A stretch of 64,000 nt of DNA from Pseudomonadota bacterium (lineage in GTDB: Bacteria > Pseudomonadota > Gammaproteobacteria > Steroidobacterales > MnTg04), in the NCBI GenBank assembly GCA_022572885.1, contig JACZVC010000008.1:1-64000 (forward strand), given 5' to 3'. Below the pieces are notes generated by a model. It was given only the letters and a program-made list of their open reading frames with translations. It ran no database searches and was not told the origin of the DNA. The translations under genes and the position numbers were made by a program. Shown here piece by piece: positions 9,882-18,002 of this stretch; positions within the stretch are counted from its first letter, which is position 1, and every line of letters begins with the position of its first letter.

Positions 9882-11234
9882 ATGGCATTAGCAATTGTTC
9901 TGGCTTTACTGGTTATCGGGTCTGTCATATTCCACTTCTGGAGCCCATGGTGGTTTACACCGGTAGCGTCGAACTGGGGATCGATAGACGACACAGTAGA
10001 AATCACCTTTTGGATCACCGGGATTGTCTTTGTCGCGATCAATTTATTTTTGGCCTACGCGGTTTTCCGCTACCGCAAAAAGAAGGGGTCGAAGGCACAC
10101 TACGAACCGGAAAATACCAAGCTTGAGATCTGGCTTACGGTAATTACCACTGTCGGGGTGGTTATATTGCTGGCGCCGGGCCTGATTGTCTGGGCAAAAT
10201 TTGTCAACGTCCCCGAAGGTGCGGCGGAGGTTGAGGTCATTGGTCAACAGTGGCATTGGAGCTATCGTTTTCCAGGAGTAGACGGCGAGTTCGGCACTAT
10301 CGATCCTAAGCTTTATAGCTTCGATAACCCCTTCGGCATGAATCCTGACGATCCCAACGGTCAGGACGATATTTTGGTATCGAGTCAGGAAGTACACTTG
10401 CCGATAGACGAGCCGGTTAAAATTCTGCTCCGTTCCAAAGACGTGCTGCATAACTTCACCGTGGCGCAATTCCGGGTCAAGATGGATATGGTGCCGGGTC
10501 TGGTCACTTACATGTGGTTTACCCCCACTCGAACCGGAACATTCGACGTGCTTTGCGAAGAATTGTGTGGTGTGGCGCATTACGCCATGCGTGGGCGAGT
10601 CGTGGTGGATGAAGCGGACGCGTTCCAAGCGTGGCTGAGCGGCCACCCCACCTACGCCGAGACCCTGATTAAGACACCGGCTGATGCCCATGCGGGCCAG
10701 GCCTTGTATGCGGTGTGCAGCGCTTGCCATGGACCAGACGGGGGCGGCAATGCAGCGTTGAACGCACCGAAATTGGCCGGTCAACATGCTTGGTACCTCG
10801 AGCGTCAATTGAACAACTACAAAGCGGGCGCCCGCGGCACGCACGAAGACGATGTTTTTGGCAGGCAGATGGCGCCCATGGCCGCAACTTTGGTTGATGA
10901 CGCCGCGATTGCGAACGTAATCGCCTATATCGATACGCTTCCGGATGATGCCGCCCCGGCCACCGTGACCGGGGATGCCAGGAGGGGCAAAAAACTTTAT
11001 ATGACCTGTGCCGCCTGTCACGCGCCTGATGCGAGCGGTATTTGGTCGCAGAAAGCTCCTCGCTTAGCCGGTATGAGTGACTGGTATATGAGCAATCAAA
11101 TCAAGAACTTCAAACAAGGTATACGTGGCACCCATCTAAAAGACACCTATGGCGGGCAGATGGCGTTGATGGCGAGGATGTTGCGTAACGAAAAGGACAT
11201 AAATGATGTCATTGCCTACATCAATACTTTGTGA
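9882..11234 (+). CDS. coxB: Cytochrome c oxidase subunit II with two fused cytochrome c domains
   Basis: 450 residues. Two N-terminal helices (about 5-25 and 43-62, then 86-108) anchor a periplasmic cupredoxin. Its CuA site is complete: the His of VLHNFTV, then CEELCGVAHYAM near 224-235. Two class I cytochrome c domains follow, with haem motifs CSACH (about 279-283) and CAACH (about 370-374) and axial methionines in GGQMA/GRQMA-type segments. QQWHWSYRFPG is the aromatic patch for electron entry. Subunit II normally carries zero or one cytochrome domain, so the diheme tail is unusual. It should allow electrons to be taken from donors without a separate cytochrome c. Equivalent to coxM of the coxMNOP layout. 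Confidence 0.94.
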   Translation: MALAIVLALLVIGSVIFHFWSPWWFTPVASNWGSIDDTVEITFWITGIVFVAINLFLAYAVFRYRKKKGSKAHYEPENTKLEIWLTVITTVGVVILLAPGLIVWAKFVNVPEGAAEVEVIGQQWHWSYRFPGVDGEFGTIDPKLYSFDNPFGMNPDDPNGQDDILVSSQEVHLPIDEPVKILLRSKDVLHNFTVAQFRVKMDMVPGLVTYMWFTPTRTGTFDVLCEELCGVAHYAMRGRVVVDEADAFQAWLSGHPTYAETLIKTPADAHAGQALYAVCSACHGPDGGGNAALNAPKLAGQHAWYLERQLNNYKAGARGTHEDDVFGRQMAPMAATLVDDAAIANVIAYIDTLPDDAAPATVTGDARRGKKLYMTCAACHAPDASGIWSQKAPRLAGMSDWYMSNQIKNFKQGIRGTHLKDTYGGQMALMARMLRNEKDINDVIAYINTL

Positions 11235-11307
11235 CGGCCGCCGGGAATGGAATGATGATATTCCGATCAGCAACGCGCATTGAGAAAATAGACTAGAGGT
11301 TTTTCTG

Positions 11308-13056
11308 ATGGAACATGTAGCAATCGCCGACCAGGTGCACGAGCTTCACCACCCGAAAAGCTGGTTTACAACCTATATCTGGAGCCAGGACCACAAGGTC
11401 ATTGCCGTTCAGTACACCATCACCGCAGTCAGCGTCGGTTTGGTCGCCCTGGGCATGTCGTTATTGATGCGTCTGCAACTGGGGTTCCCAGACACCTTCT
11501 CTTTGATTGCGCCATACGAGTATTACCAGTATGTAACCATGCACGGCATGATCATGGTCATATACCTGCTCACCGCACTGTTTCTCGGAGGCTTTGGGAA
11601 CTACCTGATCCCGCTGATGCTGGGTGCCCGCGACATGGTTTTCCCGTACTTAAACATGCTGAGTTTCTGGGTGTATTTGCTCGCGGTCATCGTTTTAATG
11701 GCGAGTTTTTTCATACCGGGCGGACCAACCGGCGCCGGTTGGACCCTGTACCCGCCACAGGCCATTTTGACAGGCACGCCGGGCGCCGACGGCGGCATTT
11801 TCCTGATGCTTGTTTCTCTTGCGATTTTCATTATTGCGTTCACCATGGGCGGGCTGAACTACGTGGTGACTGTGCTGCAGGCGCGTACCCGCGGCATGAC
11901 CCTGATGCGCATGCCGCTAACCATTTGGGCAATTTTCACCGCCACCGTTCTTGGCCTCCTCGCGTTCCCGGCTTTATTCGTCAGCGCGGTAATGATGTCG
12001 TTTGATATGAAGCTTGGCACCAGCTTTTTTATGCCCGCGATTTTGTCCATGGGTGAAACGCTCGATCACGACGGTGGCAGCCCGATATTGTTTCAACACT
12101 TGTTCTGGTTTTTTGGTCATCCCGAGGTTTACATCGTCGCGTTGCCAGCCTTCGGTCTGGTTTCGGATGTGCTCAGTTGCCATGCCAGGAAAAATATATT
12201 TGGTTATCGGATGATGGTATGGGCGATCCTGGCGATCGGCAGCATCAGCTTTGTCGTGTGGGCCCACCACATGTACGTCAGTGGTATGAACCCCTATTTT
12301 GGCTTCTTCTTTGCGACCACGACACTAATTATCGCGATCCCGACGGCCATCAAGGTATACAACTGGGTGCTGACCCTTTGGCGGGGGAACATCCACCTCA
12401 CCGTCCCGATGCTGTTTGCGATCGCCTTCATTTTTACCTTTATTCACGGCGGACTGACTGGCCTGTTTCTGGGTAACGTGATTGTGGATATCCCGCTTTC
12501 AGATACCTATTTCGTTGTGGCTCATTTTCATATGGTAATGGGTGTGTCGCCGGTGCTGGTTGTATTCGCCGCGCTCTACCATTGGTTTCCAAAAATCACC
12601 GGAAAGATGTTTAACAAAACTCTGGGCATGATCCATTTCTGGCTAACTTTCCTCGGCACTTATGCGATCTACCTGCCGATGCACTATCTTGGCTTTTTGG
12701 GCGTGCCACGCCGCTACTACGCCCTGGGAAGCACCGACTTTATCCCCGAGTCGGTCCAAACGCTGAATGCAGGCATTACCGTGGCGGCCTTGATCGTTGG
12801 CACGGCCCAGCTCGTGTTTATCGTCAATATGATCTGGAGCCTGAGCAAAGGCAAGAAAGCCGAGTCCAATCCGTGGGGAGCTACGACTCTGGAATGGCAG
12901 ACCCCCGATACCCCTCCCAAGCACGGTAACTGGGGTCCCACACTGCCGGTGGTTCATCGCTGGGCTTACGATTACAGCGTACCTGGTGCCAAGCGGGACT
13001 TCATTCCGCAAAACGAGCCCGATGAAGAAGCGGGCACGAGCGGTAGCCGGGACTGA
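11308..13056 (+). CDS. coxA: Cytochrome c oxidase subunit I
   Basis: 582 residues and 12 hydrophobic helices, the catalytic haem-copper subunit. Visible ligands are MHGMIM (haem a His), GHPEVYIVALPAFG (CuB His, cross-linked Tyr, and the Glu of type A1 oxidases), WAHHMYVSG (two CuB His) and VAHFHMVMG (haem a3 and a His). The GNYLIPLMLGARDM segment contains the D-channel entry. It follows coxB by 73 bases. The N-terminal 30 residues are His-rich and the C-terminal 60 are hydrophilic. Sequence and gene order look closer to CoxN of coxMNOP clusters than to the standard CtaD. Confidence 0.97.
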   Translation: MEHVAIADQVHELHHPKSWFTTYIWSQDHKVIAVQYTITAVSVGLVALGMSLLMRLQLGFPDTFSLIAPYEYYQYVTMHGMIMVIYLLTALFLGGFGNYLIPLMLGARDMVFPYLNMLSFWVYLLAVIVLMASFFIPGGPTGAGWTLYPPQAILTGTPGADGGIFLMLVSLAIFIIAFTMGGLNYVVTVLQARTRGMTLMRMPLTIWAIFTATVLGLLAFPALFVSAVMMSFDMKLGTSFFMPAILSMGETLDHDGGSPILFQHLFWFFGHPEVYIVALPAFGLVSDVLSCHARKNIFGYRMMVWAILAIGSISFVVWAHHMYVSGMNPYFGFFFATTTLIIAIPTAIKVYNWVLTLWRGNIHLTVPMLFAIAFIFTFIHGGLTGLFLGNVIVDIPLSDTYFVVAHFHMVMGVSPVLVVFAALYHWFPKITGKMFNKTLGMIHFWLTFLGTYAIYLPMHYLGFLGVPRRYYALGSTDFIPESVQTLNAGITVAALIVGTAQLVFIVNMIWSLSKGKKAESNPWGATTLEWQTPDTPPKHGNWGPTLPVVHRWAYDYSVPGAKRDFIPQNEPDEEAGTSGSRD

Positions 13057-13059
13057 GTT

Positions 13060-13719
13060 GTGATTGTCACACTAGCGTTCCTGGTGGTAGTCGCCATCAT
13101 CGTCGTGTGGTGGTTGCTGCCGCAAAACCTGACCGCCAAACCATGGCTGGCGCATGGCCCCATCGAGGACCCCGGACCGGAACGCGATTTCGCAACGGCA
13201 AAAATCGGTCTGTGGGTGTTCCTTGCGGTAGTCAGTTCAGTGTTCGCCTTGTTCGTCAGCGCCTATTCGATACGCATGGAGCTTGCCGATTGGAATCCGC
13301 TGCCGGATCCCAGATTGTTGTGGATCAATACGGGCGTGTTGTTATTGAGCAGCGCTGCCTTTCAACTTGCACGTAACGCTACTCAAAGAGAACAACTGCA
13401 CGGCGTGAGGACCAGTCTCATAGCAGCGGGTATCCTTACATTTGCATTTCTGGCTGGGCAGCTATTGGCGTGGCGACAGTTAAACGCCAGCGGCTATTTC
13501 ATATATGCTAACCCGGCCAATGCGTTCTTTTACTTGATTACCGCCCTGCATGGCTTGCACCTGCTGGGTGGTTTGTGGGTGTGGAGCAGGACCACTTACA
13601 AGGTATTTGGCGGTGCTGACGCGAGCAAAATAGCCCTAAGCGTGGAGCTGTGTACCATTTACTGGCACTATTTATTGTTGGTTTGGTTGGCGTTGTTTGG
13701 TTTGCTGTTGTCCACGTAG
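13060..13719 (+). CDS. coxO: Cytochrome c oxidase subunit III-like protein, first copy
   Basis: 219 residues, about six helices, haem-copper oxidase subunit III family. The characteristic region near the C-terminus is present: NAFFYLITALHGLHLLGGL, then ELCTIYWHYLLLVWLALFGL. The start is GTG, three bases after the coxA stop, so it is translationally coupled. It keeps the two N-terminal helices that are weak in the next gene. The paired subunit III genes match the coxO/coxP arrangement of coxMNOP clusters, and the symbol is given on that basis. Confidence 0.85.
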   Translation: MIVTLAFLVVVAIIVVWWLLPQNLTAKPWLAHGPIEDPGPERDFATAKIGLWVFLAVVSSVFALFVSAYSIRMELADWNPLPDPRLLWINTGVLLLSSAAFQLARNATQREQLHGVRTSLIAAGILTFAFLAGQLLAWRQLNASGYFIYANPANAFFYLITALHGLHLLGGLWVWSRTTYKVFGGADASKIALSVELCTIYWHYLLLVWLALFGLLLST

Positions 13720-13733
13720 AAGGATAAACGCGT

Positions 13734-14426
13734 ATGGCACAAGATGCCCTAACAAGTACAGGTGAATCTATCGCCGTGCCAGATGGCCTGGCTGGGGTAG
13801 CTTCCGATTGGTCCGCGGATAAGGAAGCCTTCGGTGTCCCTTGGGGCAAGGCGATGATGTGGATATTCCTGGTCAGCGATACCTTCATCTTTGCCAGCTT
13901 CCTGACCGGCTACATGACGGTGCGGATATCTACCACCGTGCCGTGGCCAAACACTAGCGAGGTCTTCGCTCTCACGATTGCCGGCCAGCATATTCCCCTC
14001 GTCCTGATCGCCATCATGACCTTCGTTTTGATTACCAGCAGCGGAACCATGGCCATGGCCGTTAATTTTGGTTACCGTGGCGATCGCAAAAAAACCGCCA
14101 TGTTGATGATGGCCACCGCCGTTCTTGGCGCAATGTTTGTCAGCATGCAGGCATTCGAATGGACCAAACTGATCATGGAAGGCGTGCGGCCCTGGGGTAA
14201 TCCCTTTGGGGCTGCGCAATTTGGTTCGACATTTTTTATGATTACCGGCTTCCACGGCCTGCATGTGTCAGTAGGGGTAATCTACCTGAGCATCGTCGCT
14301 TTTAAAGTCTGGAGGGGTGACTACGCGCGGAAAGGCAACTACCAGATTGTGGAAATCACGGGGCTTTACTGGCATTTCGTTGACCTGGTCTGGATATTTA
14401 TCTTCGCACTCTTCTATCTGTGGTAG
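13734..14426 (+). CDS. coxP: Cytochrome c oxidase subunit III-like protein, second copy
   Basis: 230 residues with five to six helices, and the more canonical subunit III of the two. It contains WGKAMMWIFLVSDTFIFASF, a QAFEWTKLI segment, TGFHGLHVSVGVIYL (the conserved TGFHGxHV) and GLYWHFVDLVWIFIFALFYL. AGAAGGATAA precedes the ATG. It lies 14 bases after the first subunit III gene and is followed by a subunit IV-like gene. Subunit III stabilises proton pumping in the family. Two divergent copies in one operon suggest a heteromeric module. Confidence 0.9.
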   Translation: MAQDALTSTGESIAVPDGLAGVASDWSADKEAFGVPWGKAMMWIFLVSDTFIFASFLTGYMTVRISTTVPWPNTSEVFALTIAGQHIPLVLIAIMTFVLITSSGTMAMAVNFGYRGDRKKTAMLMMATAVLGAMFVSMQAFEWTKLIMEGVRPWGNPFGAAQFGSTFFMITGFHGLHVSVGVIYLSIVAFKVWRGDYARKGNYQIVEITGLYWHFVDLVWIFIFALFYLW

Positions 14427-14435
14427 GGGGAAAAC

Positions 14436-14753
14436 ATGGCGCACGCAGAAGGGCAACAACATCCGATTAAGATTTATTTGTGGATCTGGCTATTGCTGTT
14501 TGTTCTCAGCGCGTTCTCCTATATGGTGGACTACCTGCAAATCCAGGGATATCTCCGCTGGACTTTGATCCTCATATTTATGTTTTTGAAGGCAGGCCTG
14601 ATCGTCTCCGTCTTTATGCACATGGCCTGGGAGCGGCTTGCATTGGTCTACGCCATCCTGGTGCCGCCCCTTTGCTTGTTCGTATTGGTCGGCCTGATGG
14701 CCACCGAAGCTGACTATACTTTCCTGACGCGGCTGGCGTTCTTTGCGAAGTAA
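14436..14753 (+). CDS. Small cytochrome c oxidase subunit IV (COX4_pro-like)
   Basis: 105 residues with three hydrophobic helices (about 12-30, 39-60, 68-90), beginning MAHAEGQQHPIKIYLWIWLL. Length and pattern fit bacterial cytochrome oxidase subunit IV, which stabilises the complex. A strong TAGGGGGAAA Shine-Dalgarno precedes the ATG, 9 bases after the second subunit III gene. It is the last gene of the oxidase operon and converges with the cupredoxin gene. Confidence 0.82.
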   Translation: MAHAEGQQHPIKIYLWIWLLLFVLSAFSYMVDYLQIQGYLRWTLILIFMFLKAGLIVSVFMHMAWERLALVYAILVPPLCLFVLVGLMATEADYTFLTRLAFFAK

Positions 14754-14784
14754 ATCGTTAGTAACCCAGGTTGTGATCAGCCTG

Positions 14785-15474
14785 TCAAAAGATTCTCTTC
14801 CGCAACAACAGGAGCGTGGTCAGCACAAAGGCGGCGACGGCGGACAGGCCCACGTACCACTCGATTTCTTCAGGCACATAGGCGTCAGCAATGAAATTGC
14901 CGCTGACACCTGGAATACTCCACAGATCCCCACTGCCACGGCCAACTTTTAGCTGGCCTTTCATGCCTTTCTCCATGTGTTGTGCGACATCACAATGCAC
15001 CAGGTAGGTCTGGTGATCGCTCGGCACGATGAACGTACCCGTTCGACTGTGACCACCGGCAGCTTCCAGGTGAAACATGCCGCCCGGGTAAAGATACCTG
15101 GGCAGACCGTGGATCATCCATTGGTGCCTTACTTGATCCTTGTTGACAAGAGTTATCGTCACCCGGCTGCAAGGTTCCACCAGGAATTCGTGCTGGCTAA
15201 AGCCATACACGGTCCCTGGATTATCGGTTGCGAATTCGGTGCCGGCGGAGACTGTAAATTCATAATCGGGGCCGAATTGCTTGCAGTCGCGAGGCAACAC
15301 ATCGGTGTTGCTGTTCATCACGACGCCGCCATTATCCAGGGTCATATTGTGCTGGTGAGCGGAGTGTTGCGCAGTCTGCGCTGGGCCGGGTTGCTGTGAA
15401 GCTCCCGCCGCCATTGCGACGCAGCCGAGGATTACCGCTAGAAACGCACTGCCGGTGTTTGCAGATCCCAGCAT
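14785..15474 (-). CDS. Membrane-anchored cupredoxin-domain copper protein
   Basis: 229 residues with a signal peptide (about 1-25), a His-rich stretch (QHSAHQHNM), a cupredoxin domain and one C-terminal helix ending in RKRIF. Copper ligands are visible: His in VRHQWMIHG, then the Cys/His/Met set in HCDVAQHMEKGMKG. It is probably a periplasm-facing electron carrier for the multicopper oxidase next door. The frame opens with TTG and GTG, but the ATG at 15474 overlaps the oxidase stop (TGATG) and is the likelier coupled start. Confidence 0.82.
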   Translation of the reverse strand: MLGSANTGSAFLAVILGCVAMAAGASQQPGPAQTAQHSAHQHNMTLDNGGVVMNSNTDVLPRDCKQFGPDYEFTVSAGTEFATDNPGTVYGFSQHEFLVEPCSRVTITLVNKDQVRHQWMIHGLPRYLYPGGMFHLEAAGGHSRTGTFIVPSDHQTYLVHCDVAQHMEKGMKGQLKVGRGSGDLWSIPGVSGNFIADAYVPEEIEWYVGLSAVAAFVLTTLLLLRKRIF

Positions 15475-17147
15475 CACCAACGCTCAGGATGTCTGGACGC
15501 CACAAGGACCAGCGAGAAGACTGCACCGAGGGCGATGGCAAACCCCAGCAGCCGCACAATCATCCAGCCATCCATCCTGGGCTCAGAGAACAAACCCGGC
15601 GCGTAGCTCTCCCATACAGGTGTTTGTCTGCGGTAATACGCTTCGGTGAAGTAAGGCTGCCAATTCACGCCGTAAGTCTTCGGCCAGCCATCGTCCTGGA
15701 GGTAGTCCTCGTAAACGATTGCGCTGATATTGCCGCCGGGTCCTATACCATCAGTGGTAACCCCCCTGCTTTGATGGTCGTGAAATAGCCACACCCCACT
15801 GCCGTAGGAATTCAGGCCATCGTTTGTGGTCACCAAGCTTAGATCGAGGCGCTGTGCAGTGGCGATCCAGACCACGTCTCGGGTAATCCGTGAGGCGGGC
15901 TCGACGGCGATGCCGTCACGGTGGGTAATGGTGACGGTGTGCCCATGCGTATGTAAAGCAATCCCGTTACTGCCACCGTTGGCCACGCGGAGTTTAATGC
16001 GTTCATCGGGTCGTGCGATTACCAGGGATTCCCTGAAAGTGTAAGGAAAGGACCGGCCATTGAGCACGAAGTAGTCGCTGGTTGCATCGGTGACGTCGTA
16101 GCGTCGATGCATTGATTCGGTAATCAGGCGCGGGTCGTTGAAACGCTGAATGCGGTTATTGAGATCGCTGTCTATGTCCATATAATGCAGGTCGTACTCC
16201 CTGTCAAATTGTTCCTTGACGGCCTGCGAAGGCACGCGGACATGGCCAGCGCCTATATTCAGTGTTTGTAACCAGTTATTCGGACGGTTTTCTTCAACAA
16301 CAAATAGTCCCTGTAGCCCCATCATGACATGGACATGGGGCTGCACATGGCAGTGATAAAATTTGGTACCCGCCGTGCGCGGATTTAGATCATAGGTTCG
16401 TGCCTGACCCGGCAAGACGGGCACTTCACTCGTAAAGGGCACGCCATCGTTGCCTTCGCCGGAAGCGTCACGGAAGGAATGATCCACGCCGTGAAAATGC
16501 AGGGTATGGGGCATGTAATGACCATTTTCCAAGGTTATCCGGACCTGATCGCCTTGCTCGATTCGAATTACCGGGGAAGGCAACCGTAGCAATGCACGTG
16601 CCTTTAGCGACTGAAAATTTTCCGTGTCCATACCAAAATGCTTGGGTACAAACACCCAGAAACCCGGCTTGATACCAGGCGCAATGGCGAATTGAGTCAC
16701 CGGTTGTTGCAACTCCGGGGACCCGCCATTCAACTCCACGACTTCAAGCCGGATGTGAATTTCATCGGGATCGCCATCGCCATCCAGGTCACGCCCTTTC
16801 ACCACCGCATCAGGCGTCAAGCCACTTTTCATCAGCGTCTGATGAGACACATTGTTGGTGCCACGCACGAATGCGGCGATCGCGTGGGGATTATCGGCAA
16901 CACAGGTGGGTGAACGACGTATCTCAACGCCCTCGATGGTTTGCGCGTCCCGCCAGCCCAACACATCGGTGGGGCACGGCTCTTCCCCCGTCTCGCCCGC
17001 CGGCGGCCTCGATTCTGGCAGAGGTCTGTAACTACTTACTCCAAACCACTGGGCAAACTGAAGGCGCAGAGACTTCGGATACCACTGTGGCGGGAAACAC
17101 AGCAGTGCGACCAGAACTGATATCAACAACCACCAACGAGTACGCAT
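15474..17147 (-). CDS. Multicopper oxidase, membrane-anchored, type-1 copper in the first domain
   Basis: 557 residues. An N-terminal helix (about 4-20) and a C-terminal helix (about 530-550) flank two cupredoxin-type domains. Copper motifs in order: LHFHGVDHSF, FYHCHVQPHVHVMMG, LHTHGHTV and LFHDHQS. The Cys type-1 site (HCHxxxxH...M) is in the first domain, and the last motif has Asp where three-domain oxidases have Cys. It therefore resembles two-domain oxidases and nitrite reductases rather than laccase or CopA. Substrate unknown. The frame extends to 17210, but the ATG at 17147 has a TGAGG Shine-Dalgarno and sits five bases after the upstream stop. Operon with the genes on both sides. Confidence 0.85.
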   Translation of the reverse strand: MRTRWWLLISVLVALLCFPPQWYPKSLRLQFAQWFGVSSYRPLPESRPPAGETGEEPCPTDVLGWRDAQTIEGVEIRRSPTCVADNPHAIAAFVRGTNNVSHQTLMKSGLTPDAVVKGRDLDGDGDPDEIHIRLEVVELNGGSPELQQPVTQFAIAPGIKPGFWVFVPKHFGMDTENFQSLKARALLRLPSPVIRIEQGDQVRITLENGHYMPHTLHFHGVDHSFRDASGEGNDGVPFTSEVPVLPGQARTYDLNPRTAGTKFYHCHVQPHVHVMMGLQGLFVVEENRPNNWLQTLNIGAGHVRVPSQAVKEQFDREYDLHYMDIDSDLNNRIQRFNDPRLITESMHRRYDVTDATSDYFVLNGRSFPYTFRESLVIARPDERIKLRVANGGSNGIALHTHGHTVTITHRDGIAVEPASRITRDVVWIATAQRLDLSLVTTNDGLNSYGSGVWLFHDHQSRGVTTDGIGPGGNISAIVYEDYLQDDGWPKTYGVNWQPYFTEAYYRRQTPVWESYAPGLFSEPRMDGWMIVRLLGFAIALGAVFSLVLVASRHPERW

Positions 17148-17152
17148 GGTTA

Positions 17153-17779
17153 CTACCTCATACGAGCAGCCTTGGCGCGCCAGCGGGCGAAACCACCGCT
17201 CATAACCCAATAATTGATTTGCACAAGAATTACCAAACCGATAAACAGTGGCAGATATCCAAAGCCCGTGCCGCCTACTTCAAAAGGGAATACTGCCCGG
17301 TAGATTTTGCCTTTGGTCGGGTGCTTTGTTGTTACGATGCCGATGTAATTGCCTGGTTCTTCAAAGGTATATTCCACCGTAAATACTGCATTAGGCCGTT
17401 TTACGGGAGGTTGATAAAAGACCGTCTGACGTTCGAGGTATTCGCTTTGGGCAATATCCTCCCATTTCGCAAAACGACCGAGATCTTTTATATCCCGAAT
17501 AATCCGGAAGTCCAGCGGCATCTCTTTCAGGCTGTTATGCAGGTAGTCAAGCACGAACACAGTGCCGGTTACATCTGGAATATCCTCACAATACTCCTTA
17601 TTTGCCCTCGTTTCTGGCTGGTAGATGGTGAAGTGTGCCTGGAAGAAATCGATTTGAATGATGCACAAATCGTCCTCAGAAGAGACCCCTCCATGTGCTG
17701 CCGCTTTCAGGCAAAAACACAGCGCGCCCAGCAGGGGCAACCAGCGAGCGTTGTGCGAGGATAGTAGATTGCAGCGCAT
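17153..17779 (-). CDS. Unknown exported membrane-anchored protein of the copper-oxidase operon
   Basis: 208 residues from the second Met (the frame opens at 17797). A signal peptide ends near AAAHGG, so the mature protein starts with His-Gly-Gly, a possible copper site. A beta-rich periplasmic domain contains a CIIQIDFFQAHFTIYQPET segment and a second cysteine in NKEYCEDIPD. One C-terminal helix (about 180-200) is followed by a basic tail. I recognise no family. Its position as first gene of the operon suggests a metallochaperone or a structural partner of the oxidase. Confidence 0.7.
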   Translation of the reverse strand: MRCNLLSSHNARWLPLLGALCFCLKAAAHGGVSSEDDLCIIQIDFFQAHFTIYQPETRANKEYCEDIPDVTGTVFVLDYLHNSLKEMPLDFRIIRDIKDLGRFAKWEDIAQSEYLERQTVFYQPPVKRPNAVFTVEYTFEEPGNYIGIVTTKHPTKGKIYRAVFPFEVGGTGFGYLPLFIGLVILVQINYWVMSGGFARWRAKAARMR

Positions 17780-17914
17780 ATAATTTACAGGCTCCATCGC
17801 CCTGAACCGCCGGCCTAAGGGAGCGGGGAATTTTTACTGGCATCTATAACTACATAACTTCACGCCGGCACCACTCTCAACCGGCGCCAATTTCATCACG
17901 AATATGGCGCGCGA

Positions 17915-17943
17915 ATTATACCGGCAAGGCCGGCCGCCTTAAA
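17915..17943 (-). promoter_or_regulatory. Promoter of the multicopper oxidase operon (copy 2 of the duplicated block)
   Basis: On the minus strand TTTAAG (17938-17943) and a perfect TATAAT (17915-17920) are 17 bases apart. The spacer contains GGCCGGCC and is almost identical to the spacer before the cytochrome c5 gene. The similarity covers about 50 bases (8021-8070 and 17909-17958). Confidence 0.75.
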
Positions 17944-17952
17944 GGGAGGCGC

Positions 17953-17980
17953 TTGATTTCGGCAGGTCCTGGGTTAGAGT
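17953..17980 (+). promoter_or_regulatory. Possible promoter of the PQQ dehydrogenase gene
   Basis: TTGATT (17953-17958) and TAGAGT (17975-17980) are 16 bases apart, 22 bases before the ATG at 18003. Each box is 4/6. It would be back-to-back with the copper-operon promoter. Confidence 0.4.
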
Positions 17981-18002
17981 GACTGAACGGTGGGAGGTAG
18001 AT

